DNA from: an uncultured Selenomonadales bacterium
GTDB lineage: Bacteria > Bacillota > Negativicutes > Acidaminococcales > Acidaminococcaceae
DNA: 58,625 nt
Direction of reading: 5' to 3'
NCBI GenBank assembly: GCA_900316935.1
Contig: ONEW01000015.1
Location: 1 to 58,625, forward strand
The notes below the pieces were generated by a model that worked only from the letters and a program-made list of their open reading frames with translations, made no database searches and had not been told where the DNA came from. Positions 16,034 to 24,580 of the stretch are shown piece after piece (the first letter of the stretch is position 1; each line of letters begins with the position of its first letter). The position numbers were made by a program, and so were the translations under genes.

Positions 16034-17206
16034 TTAGGGGTTGACCTTTGTGCGGAAGGTCTGTTTGCCGTTCTTCAGTTCAATGATGACTGCGGCCTTG
16101 ATGGGGTTGTGGAACTTGTCGAATTTGACGGGGCCCGAAACGCCGACAAAGCCGTCCAGGGTTTCCAGGGCTGCGGCGATCTTCTCCGGATCCGTCGATT
16201 TGGCTGCTTCCATGGCTTTCGCGAAGAGCAGCGTCGAATCATAGGACAGGGCTGCGAACACATCGGGTTTCGCCTTGTATTCCTTCTCATAGGCGGCGAC
16301 GAATTCCTTGTTCAGCGCGGAATCGTCATCCGGCGAGTAGAGGCTGGAGAAATAGCAGTTGTTCAGGTTCTCCGGCAGGGCGATTTCCGCCAGTTTCGCC
16401 GAATCCCAGCCGTCGCCGCCGGCCATGGCCACATTCAGGCCCAGTTCCTTGGCCTGTTTGACGATCATGCCGACTTCCTGGTAATACCCGGGGATGTAGA
16501 GGAAATCCGGTCCGGCAGATTTCAGCTTGGTCAGCGTGGCTTTGAAGTCCGTGTCCTTCTGCAGGTACACTTCCTCGCCGACGACGGTGCCGCCGCCCTT
16601 GGTGAACTGTTCCTTGAAGAACTGGGCCAGGCCCTTCGAATAATCGGACGAGTTGTCGATCATGATGGCCGCCTTCTTCACGTGCAGCGTGTCGAGGGCG
16701 AAGCGCGCCATGACCGTGCCCTGGAAGGGATCGATGAAGCAGGCGCGGAAGTTGTAGGGTTTCACCTTGCCGGCATCGTCGACGGTGACCTTCGGATTCG
16801 TCGCCATGGGGGCGATGTCCGCCGTCTTGGCGCCGCCGCTGACGACGGTGGACGCGATGACCGCGCTCGACAGGTTCGGCCCGATGACGCCGGCGACCTT
16901 GTCCTGCGTGATCAGCTTCTGCATGGCGTTCGTCGCTTCCGTCGCTTCGGACTTGTTGTCGGCCACGACGAGGCTCAGCTTCTTCCCGTTGACGCCGCCC
17001 TTTTCATTGAGCTGCTTGATGGCCAGCTCGATGGCGTTCTTCGACGAGATCCCGTAGCTCGCGCTGCCGCCGGTCATTTCCAGGTTGCCGCCCAGCTTGA
17101 CCGTGTCGCCGCCGCCGGACTTGGAGCCGCCGCCGCAGCCGCCTAAGGCCAGGGCCAGTGTCAGGCCGGCTGCCAGAACCGATAATGTCTTGAATTTCCG
17201 AGTCAT
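16034..17206 (-). CDS. Branched-chain amino acid-binding lipoprotein (proximal copy)
   Basis: A 390-residue periplasmic-binding protein of the LivJ/LivK type. The N-terminal signal ends in lipobox LALGGC (Cys23), so it is probably lipid-anchored on the periplasmic side. The ligand-binding fold shows IELAIKQLNEKGGVNGKKL, the segment DNKSEATEATNA and GVIGPNLSSAV near the amino-acid carboxylate site. It feeds LivHM. It resembles the second copy at 17416 along its length but differs in the hinge segments, so ligand preference may differ. GAGGGGAGG precedes the ATG. Confidence 0.92.
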   Translation of the reverse strand: MTRKFKTLSVLAAGLTLALALGGCGGGSKSGGGDTVKLGGNLEMTGGSASYGISSKNAIELAIKQLNEKGGVNGKKLSLVVADNKSEATEATNAMQKLITQDKVAGVIGPNLSSAVIASTVVSGGAKTADIAPMATNPKVTVDDAGKVKPYNFRACFIDPFQGTVMARFALDTLHVKKAAIMIDNSSDYSKGLAQFFKEQFTKGGGTVVGEEVYLQKDTDFKATLTKLKSAGPDFLYIPGYYQEVGMIVKQAKELGLNVAMAGGDGWDSAKLAEIALPENLNNCYFSSLYSPDDDSALNKEFVAAYEKEYKAKPDVFAALSYDSTLLFAKAMEAAKSTDPEKIAAALETLDGFVGVSGPVKFDKFHNPIKAAVIIELKNGKQTFRTKVNP

Positions 17207-17240
17207 AAGAAATTCCTCCCCTCATTTTTCAACTTTAAAA

Positions 17241-17303
17241 AAATAAAAATATATTTAAGGGCGGCGTCCGGGGCATGCCCACGCATGCTCCGAGCCACCG
17301 CCT
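17241..17303 (-). terminator. Intercistronic terminator/attenuator between the two binding-protein genes
   Basis: On the minus strand a long GC-rich stem-loop (17302-17259, with GCATGC near the tip) is followed by an A/T-rich tract containing a seven-T run, just before the proximal binding-protein gene. A second small hairpin TTAAAGCG-TTA-CGCTTTAA lies upstream near 17320. Partial termination here would give more of the distal copy than of the transporter genes. Confidence 0.6.
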
Positions 17304-17415
17304 TTAAAACCTCATTGTTTTAAAGCGTAACGCTTTAACCCTTGTTGCGCCGGCCCGCTGCTTTTCTATATCAGGTTGCGGGTCCGGATGGAATCATACC
17401 ATGTGCCGCCGGCAA

Positions 17416-18600
17416 TCAGCCGATCTTCTTGTTCAGCGTCTGGACGCCGTCCTTCAGTTCGATGACCAGGGCCGTGGTGACGGGGTTGTGGTACTCGTCG
17501 TAGGAGAACTTGCCGTTGGCTACCTGCAGGTCCTTGGTCTTGGCCAGGGCTTCGGCAATCTTCGTGCCGTCCGCCGAGTTCGCGGTCTTGAGGGCGTTGA
17601 ACAGGACTAAGCCGGCATTGTAGCCTTCCATGGCGAATACATCGGGAACCTTGTTGAATTTGGCCTTGTAGGCACTGATGAACTTCTGGACGCCCGGGTC
17701 CTTGTCTTCGGCCGTGTAGGCGTTGGAGAAGTAGCACTTGTTGGTGGCTTCCTTGCCGGCGATTTCGACCAGTTTCGGGGAATCCCAGCCGTCGCAGCCC
17801 AGCAGCGGCACATTCAGGCCGATTTCACGGGCCTGTTTGATGATCTTCGCCACTTCCTCGTAGTAGCCGGGGATGTAGATGGCGTCGGGGTTGGTCGCTT
17901 TCAGTTTGGTCAGGGCCGCCTTGAAGTCGATATCCTTGGCCAGATAGGCTTCGTCCGCCGTGATGGTGCCGCCGGCAGCCTTGAATTTTTCCGTGAAGAC
18001 GGCCGTCAGGCCTTTGGAATAATCGCTGGAAGAGTCGTGCAGGATGGCGACCTTCTTGACCTTCAGGTCTTCGCTGGCGAACTTCGCCATGATTTCGCCC
18101 TGATAGGGGTCGATGAAGCAGGCGCGGAACACGAAGGGTTTCACCTTGCCGCTCTTGTCGACGGTGATGCCGGGCGCCGTGGCGCACGGTGCGATCAGGG
18201 GTACCTTATTGGAAGACAGGATCGGTTCTTCCGCCGCGACACAGCCCGACGTGGCCGGTCCGATGACGGCGACGACTTTGTCTTTGGTTACGATCTTGGT
18301 TGCGGCGTTGCCCGATTCGGACGGCTCCGACTTGTTATCGGCTTCGACGACGCGGATCTTTTTCCCGTTGATGCCGCCGGCCTTGTTGACTTCTTCCACG
18401 GCCAGTTCGAAACCGGACTTCATGGATTTGCCGTAGTTCGCAACGTTACCGGTCAGTTCGGCATTTACGCCGACGACGAACTCATCGCCGCCTTTGCCGG
18501 CATCGCCACTCTTTTTGTCTCCGCCGCCGCAGCCGCCGAGCAACCCGGCGACAACCACAGCCGCCAGGGCCGCACTTGCCAATTTCTTCCAACTCTTCAT
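17416..18600 (-). CDS. Branched-chain amino acid-binding lipoprotein (distal, promoter-proximal copy)
   Basis: A 394-residue LivJ/LivK-type binding protein, first gene of the liv transcript. The signal sequence ends in lipobox LLGGC (Cys24). Family features are FELAVEEVNKAGGINGKKIR, DNKSEPSESGNAATK, VIGPATSGCVAAEEP and YYEEVAKIIKQAREIGLNVPLLG. AAAGGAGAG precedes the ATG. A strong promoter lies 128 bp upstream. As a lipid-anchored receptor it would deliver leucine, isoleucine or valine to LivHM; a wider amino-acid range is possible. Confidence 0.92.
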   Translation of the reverse strand: MKSWKKLASAALAAVVVAGLLGGCGGGDKKSGDAGKGGDEFVVGVNAELTGNVANYGKSMKSGFELAVEEVNKAGGINGKKIRVVEADNKSEPSESGNAATKIVTKDKVVAVIGPATSGCVAAEEPILSSNKVPLIAPCATAPGITVDKSGKVKPFVFRACFIDPYQGEIMAKFASEDLKVKKVAILHDSSSDYSKGLTAVFTEKFKAAGGTITADEAYLAKDIDFKAALTKLKATNPDAIYIPGYYEEVAKIIKQAREIGLNVPLLGCDGWDSPKLVEIAGKEATNKCYFSNAYTAEDKDPGVQKFISAYKAKFNKVPDVFAMEGYNAGLVLFNALKTANSADGTKIAEALAKTKDLQVANGKFSYDEYHNPVTTALVIELKDGVQTLNKKIG

Positions 18601-18727
18601 ACAACTCTCTCCTTTGTTTTGAATTCCTTCATCCTACGGCCGTCCAGGACGGTCCGGACAGTGGCTGAACAGGCAGGCACGAAGGATAAATGCCGGATTT
18701 GCCTTTCAGTTGTTTCTGTATGCCACC

Positions 18728-18757
18728 ATTATAGGGATTCTGCAGTACGAATGTCAA
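18728..18757 (-). promoter_or_regulatory. Promoter of the liv operon
   Basis: TTGACA (18757-18752) and TATAAT (18733-18728) are perfect hexamers 18 bp apart on the minus strand. The leader of about 120 nt has a small CCGTCC/GGACGG hairpin but no terminator. The A/T-rich remainder up to 18903 shows nothing else I can name. Confidence 0.88.
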
Positions 18758-18903
18758 CGATTTTTCACAAATCACTATTTAAAACTGTGAAAAGTTTTAT
18801 AATATGTTACATAACTTTCAATTTACGAAAATGTGTGTATTTATAAAAATCTTTTGTTCTTCCAGAAAGGGCAAAATGGATGGATGTCCACACAATCCCC
18901 CTC

Positions 18904-20250
18904 TCACTGTCCGAAGGTGCCGGAAATTTTGTTCCGGTAGTGCCGGTAGAGGAACACGAGGAGCACGGCTGTAATGGTCCAGCTGACAGGATAGCAGTAC
19001 ATAATGTACGTAAAGGACGGGTGCGCCCTGTAGACCGTGGCGAGCCACACAAGGCGGACGCCGCAGATGCTCACGAGCATGGTGAGGGCCGGCGGCAGGG
19101 AACAGCCGTAGCCGCGCAGGGCGGCGGACAGACTCTCGTAGAGGCTGCTCACGAAATAGAAACCGACGACGAGCCACACGCGCGTCTTGCCGATGGCGAG
19201 GCCCGCGTCCGTGAGACCGAACAGGGACAGCAGCGGGCCGGCAAAGAGGCACACGAGACCCGACAGGATGCTGATGGACACAAAGGAAAGCAGCGTGCCG
19301 CGGCGGGCGACGGTCCGGCAGCGGGCCAGGTTGCCGGCGCCGTAGTTCTGGCTCGTGAAGGTCGTAATGGCCTGGCCGAAGCCGATCAGGAAGGGATAGG
19401 TGTTGCACTCCAGCACGAAGGCGGCCGCCGAGGCGGCCATGGCCAGGGCGCCCTCGCTGTTGATGGCCGACTGGATGACCAGGTTGGCCAGGTTGAAGAC
19501 CATGCCCTGGACGCCGGCAGGCAGGCCGACGCGCAGGATTTCGCGCACATAGGGCCGGTGCAGGCGGATGGCGCCGGGAACCAGGTGCAGTACGCCGTGG
19601 CCGTGGCGCAGCATATAGATCAGGAGGCCGGAACTCACGTAATTGGCCAGGGCCGTGGTGGCCACGACGCCGGCAAGCCCCGTGCCGAGCCAGACCGCGG
19701 CAAGATCGGCCGCCACATTGAAGAGGCTGGCCGCGAGCAGTGCCAAAAGGGGCGTGCGTACATTGCCGTGGGCGCGGTAGATGGACGATACGAAATCATA
19801 GAGCGTCATGCCCGGCATGCCCAGCAGGAACACCCGCAGATACAGCTCGGCGCTGTCCATGATTTCCGGCGGTACCCCGAGCCATTGCAGCACGGGGACG
19901 GCCATGACTTCGCCCAGGACCAGGATGGACAGCCCCGTCAGGATGCCCAGCAGGAACGACGTATGGATGGCGTCCATGGACTCCTTGTCCCGGCGTCCGC
20001 CCATGAAGCGGGCAATCAGCACATTCGCCCCCAGTGACAGGCCGAGGAACAGGTTGACCAGCAGCCCGATGACCGGCGCGTTGCTGCCCATCGCTGCCAG
20101 GGCCTCCGTCCCCACGTAACGGCCCAGGACGAAGATGTCCGCCGTATTGAACATCTGCTGCAGGATGCCGATGAACGCCACGGGGATGGCGAACCGGAAC
20201 AGCCCGCCCGTCAGCGGCCCGTGCAGCATATCGATTGAAGAACCTCGCAT
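18904..20250 (-). CDS. MATE-family exporter (second, distinct copy)
   Basis: A 448-residue protein with about twelve membrane helices. The N-terminal half begins FRFAIPVAFIGILQQMFNTADIFVLGRYVG and has IYRAHGNVRTPLLALLAASLFNV. The second half contains NTYPFLIGFGQAITTFTSQNYGAGN. It is a cation- or proton-coupled exporter of unknown substrate. It is only distantly similar to the MATE protein at 8186. TAAAGGAAG precedes the ATG, and a possible -10 (TATAAT, 20314-20309) has no clear -35. It ends about 145 bp before the liv promoter. Confidence 0.87.
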   Translation of the reverse strand: MRGSSIDMLHGPLTGGLFRFAIPVAFIGILQQMFNTADIFVLGRYVGTEALAAMGSNAPVIGLLVNLFLGLSLGANVLIARFMGGRRDKESMDAIHTSFLLGILTGLSILVLGEVMAVPVLQWLGVPPEIMDSAELYLRVFLLGMPGMTLYDFVSSIYRAHGNVRTPLLALLAASLFNVAADLAAVWLGTGLAGVVATTALANYVSSGLLIYMLRHGHGVLHLVPGAIRLHRPYVREILRVGLPAGVQGMVFNLANLVIQSAINSEGALAMAASAAAFVLECNTYPFLIGFGQAITTFTSQNYGAGNLARCRTVARRGTLLSFVSISILSGLVCLFAGPLLSLFGLTDAGLAIGKTRVWLVVGFYFVSSLYESLSAALRGYGCSLPPALTMLVSICGVRLVWLATVYRAHPSFTYIMYCYPVSWTITAVLLVFLYRHYRNKISGTFGQ

Positions 20251-20420
20251 CTGAATCTTCCTTTATATAATACGATGTATTGCCTTTCTGTTTCCAAACT
20301 TCCTTCCCATTATAGCCCCTTTCCGGCACTCCGGCCATACCTGTTCCCTATCCTGCGGGATGCCCTGCCCCGTTTGACAGTTACGTCGGAAAAAATCAGC
20401 GATTTACTTATTTTTATTGA

Positions 20421-20832
20421 GTTAATTATCAAATCCATGATATACTGCGGGAGTTCGGAAAAACCTGTTACGATTCCGTTGTCTATCTCAATCTGGAAAC
20501 GGACCGCCGGGCGGCGGCCTGCTTTGACGGAAATACAGACCCGGCCCATCTCCTCCCTTACCTGGAAGCTGTGACGGGCCAACGGGTTCTGCCCCGGCGG
20601 ACGCTTCTGATCCTGGACGAAGTGCAGTCGACAGAGCGGGCCCTGGCGTCGCTGAAATATTTTGCCGAAGAGGCGCCGGAGCTCCATGTGGCGGCTGCCC
20701 GGAAGCCTGCATGAAGAAGCCATCCGCCTGTACCGGGAATACCTGGTTCTGGGCGCCCTGGCGGAAAACTTCGTCGCCCAGCAGTTCGTCAGCCAGGGCC
20801 GGCCTGCACTGCCGATCCTGATCCACCATGGT
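20421..20832 (+). pseudogene. Decayed AAA/DUF4143-type ATPase gene
   Basis: In one frame (20421-20714) the translation reads HDILREFGKTCYDSVVYLNL and later TLLILDEVQSTERALASLKY and APELHVAA, the Walker B region of the common DUF4143 ATPases, and then stops. In the +1 frame from 20713 it continues EYLVLGALAENFVAQQFV, a segment from the C-terminal DUF4143 domain. The N-terminal P-loop and roughly 150 codons of the middle are missing. This is a frameshifted, internally deleted remnant. Nothing recognisable lies between 20251 and 20420. Confidence 0.75.
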
Positions 20833-20873
20833 AAAAACTCCCGGCAGTCCGCTTCTTGCGGGCTGCCGGGAGT
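20833..20873 (-). terminator. Intrinsic terminator of the DUF554 gene
   Basis: The minus strand shows a stem ACTCCCGGCAG/CTGCCGGGAGT with further CCGC/GCGG pairing (20873-20837), then five T. It lies 50 bp beyond the DUF554 stop and coincides with the end of the recognisable pseudogene. Confidence 0.85.
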
Positions 20874-20923
20874 CGTTCTTCCTCTTGTCCAGTTTTCCGG
20901 TTCCGCCGTTGCACCTTCCGCCG

Positions 20924-21625
20924 CTACAACAGAAAGGCCGCGAGCACAAGGAGGACCACGATGCCGGGAATCATGTTGGCCAGCCGGAGTTTGGTGACGC
21001 CGGTCAGGTTCAGGCCGATGGCCATGATCATGATGCCGCCCGTGGCACTCAGTTCCGCAATGACGGCGTCCGTCATGAAGGACTGGAGCCACAGGGCCAG
21101 CAGGGTGATGCTGCCCTGGTAGAGCAGGACCGGTACTGCGGACAGGGCGACGCCGGGGCCCATGGTGCTGGCGAGGAGGAGGCTCATGACGGCGTCCAGC
21201 GATGCTTTGGCAAACAAAATGGCATGGTCGCCCGTGATGCCGTCGGTGATGCTGCCGATGATGGCCATGGCGCCGATGCAGAACAGCAGACTCGCCGAAA
21301 CGAAGGCATCGCCCAGGCTGTGCCGGCCGGGTGCCGCTTCCTTCCCCCGGACCAGCTTCCCTTCGACCCATTTGCCGAAACGGTTCAAGTGCCCGTCGAT
21401 ATCCAGCCATTCGCCGAGCAAGGTTCCCAGGGCGATGCTCACGACGACAAGGATGATGTGGACGCTTTTTTGCGCCATGTTGAGGCCGATCACCAACGTG
21501 CACAGCCCCATGCCGGCCATAAGTGTCTCTTTCCACTTGTCCGGAAACCCGCGCTGCAGGACCGCGCCCGCCAGGGAACCGGCGACGATGGCGGCGCAGT
21601 TCACCAGTGTGCCCAATCCAATCAT
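20924..21625 (-). CDS. DUF554 family membrane protein
   Basis: A 233-residue protein with about six or seven hydrophobic helices and no assigned function. Family features include GLGTLVNCAAIVAGSLAG at the N-terminus, GMGLCTLVIGLNMA and LFCIGAMAIIGSITDG. The central ALGTLLGEWLDID is also typical. The ribosome-binding AAGGGA for the ATG at 21625 lies in a tandemly duplicated 17-bp unit that also covers the parB stop codon. It is probably the last gene of the parA-parB transcript. Confidence 0.85.
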   Translation of the reverse strand: MIGLGTLVNCAAIVAGSLAGAVLQRGFPDKWKETLMAGMGLCTLVIGLNMAQKSVHIILVVVSIALGTLLGEWLDIDGHLNRFGKWVEGKLVRGKEAAPGRHSLGDAFVSASLLFCIGAMAIIGSITDGITGDHAILFAKASLDAVMSLLLASTMGPGVALSAVPVLLYQGSITLLALWLQSFMTDAVIAELSATGGIMIMAIGLNLTGVTKLRLANMIPGIVVLLVLAAFLL

Positions 21626-21658
21626 ACGTTATCCCTTATACTACGTTATCCCTTATAC
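21625..21658. repeat. Perfect 17-bp tandem duplication spanning parB stop and DUF554 start
   Basis: Two adjacent copies of TACGTTATCCCTTATAC (21625-21641 and 21642-21658). On the minus strand each unit reads GTATAAGGGATAACGTA and contains both a TAA stop (used by parB in the upstream copy) and an AAGGGA ribosome-binding sequence. It looks like a recent replication-slippage product. Confidence 0.95.
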
Positions 21659-22732
21659 ATTGAACTTCGGCCGCAGCCAGGGGACGCCGGCGCTTCCGCT
21701 GCCGCCCTTGTTCTCCGCTCCCGGCCGGCCCTGCAGCAGTTCGCAGAGGCGGTCCAGGTCGTCCGCTGAGTAATAGTCGATCTCGATGGTGCCCACGTTG
21801 TCGTTCTTCGGCACGATGCGCACCTTTGTTCCCAAAAAGCCGACCAGGTCGTCTTCGAACTGCTTGTAATGGACGTCCGCCAGTGCGGTCCTGCCCTTTT
21901 GGTCCTTCCTCCGGGCTTTTTTGCCCTTGCCGTCCTTTCCGGCTTCCCCTTTTCCGTTGCCTTTGTCCGCCGGCGCTGCCGCTGCTTCGGCGAAGACGGC
22001 GTCGGACCGCTCTTCAAGAACCTTCAGGGATGTTCCCTCTTTGACGGCCTTCACGACATCTTCCGCCGTGCGGGCGCTCCAGCCGTGCTGTACGATGGCT
22101 TCGGCCAGGGCGGTCTGCTTCTCCTTCGTGTCCAGGGCCAGGACCGGACGGATCTGGCCGGCCGTGACGGTGCCGTCGGACACCATTTTGCGGACCGGCG
22201 CCGGCAGGTTGAGCATGCGCAGCAGGTTGGCCACGGCGGTACGGCTGCGGCCGATGCGGTCTGCGACCTGGGCCTGGGTGTAGTTCATGGTCTTCATCAG
22301 GTCCTTGATGGCCTGGGCTTCTTCCAGGGGATTCAGGTCCCGGCGCTGGATGTTCTCCACCAGGGCCAGTTCCTGCATCTGCTGTTCCGTGTAGTCCCGC
22401 ACCAGGACGGGCACGGTCTTCAGTTTCGCCAGCCTGGCGGCGCGCAGGCGCCGTTCGCCGGCCACGAGTTCATAGTTCAGGCCCCGGCGGCGCACGATCA
22501 GGGGCTGGATGATGCCGTGTTCCCTGATGGAGGCGGCCAGTTCGGCCAGCTGCTCCTTATCGAAGGCCTTGCGGGGCTGCCAGGGGTTGGGGCGGACGCT
22601 GCCGATCTCCACTTCCAGGGCTTCCTTCCGTCCCTGGGCGCCCTGGTTCTCCGGCAGGGCCTTTTCGTACTGCGATTCGCTCGACGAAAGGAGCGATCCC
22701 AGGCCGCGGCCCAATGCGTTGTGCTTACTCAT
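21653..22732 (-). CDS. parB: Chromosome-partitioning protein ParB
   Basis: The CTP-dependent DNA clamp that loads at parS, 359 residues. The N-terminal CTPase domain has [19 protein letters not shown] (the GERRxRA box) and [15 protein letters not shown] helix-turn-helix follows ([27 protein letters not shown]), then a Lys/Gly/Ala-rich linker (about residues 245-290) and a dimerisation domain ending WLRPKFNV. The linker is longer than usual. It overlaps parA by eight bases, with AAGGAGG in the end of parA. One parS-like site was found in this window (4832-4847). Confidence 0.96.
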   Translation of the reverse strand: MSKHNALGRGLGSLLSSSESQYEKALPENQGAQGRKEALEVEIGSVRPNPWQPRKAFDKEQLAELAASIREHGIIQPLIVRRRGLNYELVAGERRLRAARLAKLKTVPVLVRDYTEQQMQELALVENIQRRDLNPLEEAQAIKDLMKTMNYTQAQVADRIGRSRTAVANLLRMLNLPAPVRKMVSDGTVTAGQIRPVLALDTKEKQTALAEAIVQHGWSARTAEDVVKAVKEGTSLKVLEERSDAVFAEAAAAPADKGNGKGEAGKDGKGKKARRKDQKGRTALADVHYKQFEDDLVGFLGTKVRIVPKNDNVGTIEIDYYSADDLDRLCELLQGRPGAENKGGSGSAGVPWLRPKFNV

Positions 22733-23486
22733 CGCCGATTACCTCCTTGGCCAGTTCCGTGTATACCTCGGCGCCGCGGGACTTGGGGTCGTATACGATG
22801 ATCGGTTCGCCGTGGCTGGGCGCTTCGCTCAGTTTGACATTGCGCGGGATGATGATATTGTACATCTTCGCCGTAAAATATTTCTTGACTTCATTGACCA
22901 CGTCTTCCGCCAGGTTCGTGCGGGCGTCGAACATGGTCATGAGGACGCCTTCCAGTTTGAGCGCCGGATTGAGGTTGCGCTGCACGAGCTGGATGGTGTT
23001 CATGAGCATCGTGACGCCTTCGAGGGCGTAGAATTCGCACTGGATGGGGATCAGGACGGATCCGGCCGACGTGAGGGCGTTGATGGTCAGCAGGCCCAGG
23101 GACGGCGGGCAGTCGATGAGGACGTAGTCGTAATCGTACTTGACGCGTTCCAGGGCGTTTTTGAGGCGGGTTTCGCGGCTCATCATGTTGACGAGCTCGA
23201 TTTCCGCGCCGGCCAGGGAAATGGTCGCCGGCAGGAGCCACAGGTCCGGGTACGCCGTTTCCAGGATCGCGTCTTTGGCCGGCACATCGCGCACCAGCAC
23301 GTCGTAGATGCTCTTCTTCACATCGCGCTTGTCTATGCCGAGACCGCTCGTGGCGTTACCCTGGGGATCCGAATCGATGAGCAGCACCTTCCGGTCCGCT
23401 GCCGCCAGGCATGCCGCCAGATTCACGGCCGTCGTCGTTTTGCCGACGCCGCCCTTCTGATTGGCCAATGCAATTACTTTTACCAC
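22725..23486 (-). CDS. parA: Chromosome-partitioning ATPase ParA/Soj
   Basis: A 253-residue Walker-type ATPase acting with ParB in origin segregation; in Bacillus the homologue Soj also regulates DnaA. Deviant Walker A is [17 protein letters not shown], the A' motif is [16 protein letters not shown], and Walker B is [18 protein letters not shown]. The start is GTG at 23486 with GGAGGGAACGTT upstream. Its -10 lies within a cluster of DnaA boxes, so DnaA may repress or tune it. Confidence 0.96.
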   Translation of the reverse strand: MVKVIALANQKGGVGKTTTAVNLAACLAAADRKVLLIDSDPQGNATSGLGIDKRDVKKSIYDVLVRDVPAKDAILETAYPDLWLLPATISLAGAEIELVNMMSRETRLKNALERVKYDYDYVLIDCPPSLGLLTINALTSAGSVLIPIQCEFYALEGVTMLMNTIQLVQRNLNPALKLEGVLMTMFDARTNLAEDVVNEVKKYFTAKMYNIIIPRNVKLSEAPSHGEPIIVYDPKSRGAEVYTELAKEVIGDE

Positions 23487-23519
23487 AACGTTCCCTCCTC
23501 GTTCCGGGATATCCCCAAG

Positions 23520-23602
23520 TTATCCACATTATACACAGAGTTATCCACCGTTTTGCCCCTTTTTCCACCGGTTCCGCCCCGGTTATCCACAGGTTGTCCA
23601 CC
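23520..23602 (+). promoter_or_regulatory. Cluster of five DnaA boxes over the parA promoter
   Basis: In 83 bp, all in the same orientation: TTATCCACA (23520-23528), TTATACACA (23529-23537), TTATCCACC (23541-23549), TTATCCACA (23583-23591) and TTGTCCACC (23594-23602). Two are perfect and three have one or two changes. On the minus strand TATAAT (23533-23528), the probable parA -10, lies across the first two boxes. The cluster is about 8 kb from the dnaA-adjacent origin. Confidence 0.8.
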
Positions 23603-23636
23603 GGCAGTGCCTGTCCGCGGGCACGGGGCGGGGCAA

Positions 23637-24521
23637 TCAGCTGAACTGGCGGACCATGGTGGGCCGGTCCTTCTTTTTCGCGTTCTTGATACGCAGGGTC
23701 ACGACGACATCGTCGCCGTCCATGCTCTGGTCCATGGACGCGGGGATGCCCGACGCCCGGACCGTGTCCATGACCTGTTTGATGCTGTTCAGGTAGATGC
23801 GCACGTCATTGACGATGACGATGCGGGGTTTGCGTTTCTTTTGCTTGCCCGCCTCCTTGAGCATCTTTTCCACCAGGGCCTCGGTCTGCCGTACGGTCAG
23901 CCCGTCCCGGACGGCCTTGTCCACCACCGCTTCCCGGTCCTCGTCCCGGTCCAGCTTGAGCAGGACACGGGCATGGCGTTCCGTCAGCCCGCTGCCGTGG
24001 ATCTTTTGACGCAGCGCCGGCGCCAGTTTCAGCAGGCGCAGCTTGTTCGCGATGGTCGACTGCTTTTTGCCGACCTTGACGGCCATGGTCTCCTGCGTCA
24101 TGTGGAACGTGTCGAGGAGCTTTTCGTAGCCCTCGGCCTCTTCCAGGAAATGCAGGTCCCGGCGCTGCAGGTTCTCGATCATGGCGATTTCCGCAATCTG
24201 CTGGTTCGTGTAGTCGCTCACAATGACCGGCACCGTCTCCAGGCCCGCCAGACCCGACGCACGCAGTCGCCGTTCGCCCGCGATGAGGATATACGTACCG
24301 TCCGGGCCGGGTGCCACGAGCAGGGGCTGCAGCACGCCGTACTGGCGGATGGAATCAGCCAGCTCCTGCAAGGCTTCGGCCTCGAACTCCTTGCGCGGCT
24401 GATACGGGTTCGGTACCACGGACGTACGAGGCACACGGATGACATGGACGTCGGAGGCCCCGTTCTTCCTGACATCCGTCTGCACCGTGTCGACATTCAA
24501 TTCTTTAAATCCGTCTTGCAC
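23637..24521 (-). CDS. noc: ParB-family nucleoid occlusion protein
   Basis: A second ParB-type DNA-binding protein of 294 residues. It shows [44 protein letters not shown] and the helix-turn-helix MTQETMAVKVGKKQSTIANKLRLLKLA. Its place directly after rsmG and before parA is the noc position in Firmicutes. It lacks the long linker of ParB. In Bacillus, Noc binds its own sites and keeps division away from the nucleoid. The start is GTG at 24521, some 12 bases after TTGGAGG. A function as a second partition ParB cannot be excluded. Confidence 0.85.
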   Translation of the reverse strand: MQDGFKELNVDTVQTDVRKNGASDVHVIRVPRTSVVPNPYQPRKEFEAEALQELADSIRQYGVLQPLLVAPGPDGTYILIAGERRLRASGLAGLETVPVIVSDYTNQQIAEIAMIENLQRRDLHFLEEAEGYEKLLDTFHMTQETMAVKVGKKQSTIANKLRLLKLAPALRQKIHGSGLTERHARVLLKLDRDEDREAVVDKAVRDGLTVRQTEALVEKMLKEAGKQKKRKPRIVIVNDVRIYLNSIKQVMDTVRASGIPASMDQSMDGDDVVVTLRIKNAKKKDRPTMVRQFS

Positions 24522-24580
24522 GTTGTCGTCGCCTCCAATAAAAATCTACGTCCTTATTTTACCATAAAACAGTGAAACTT

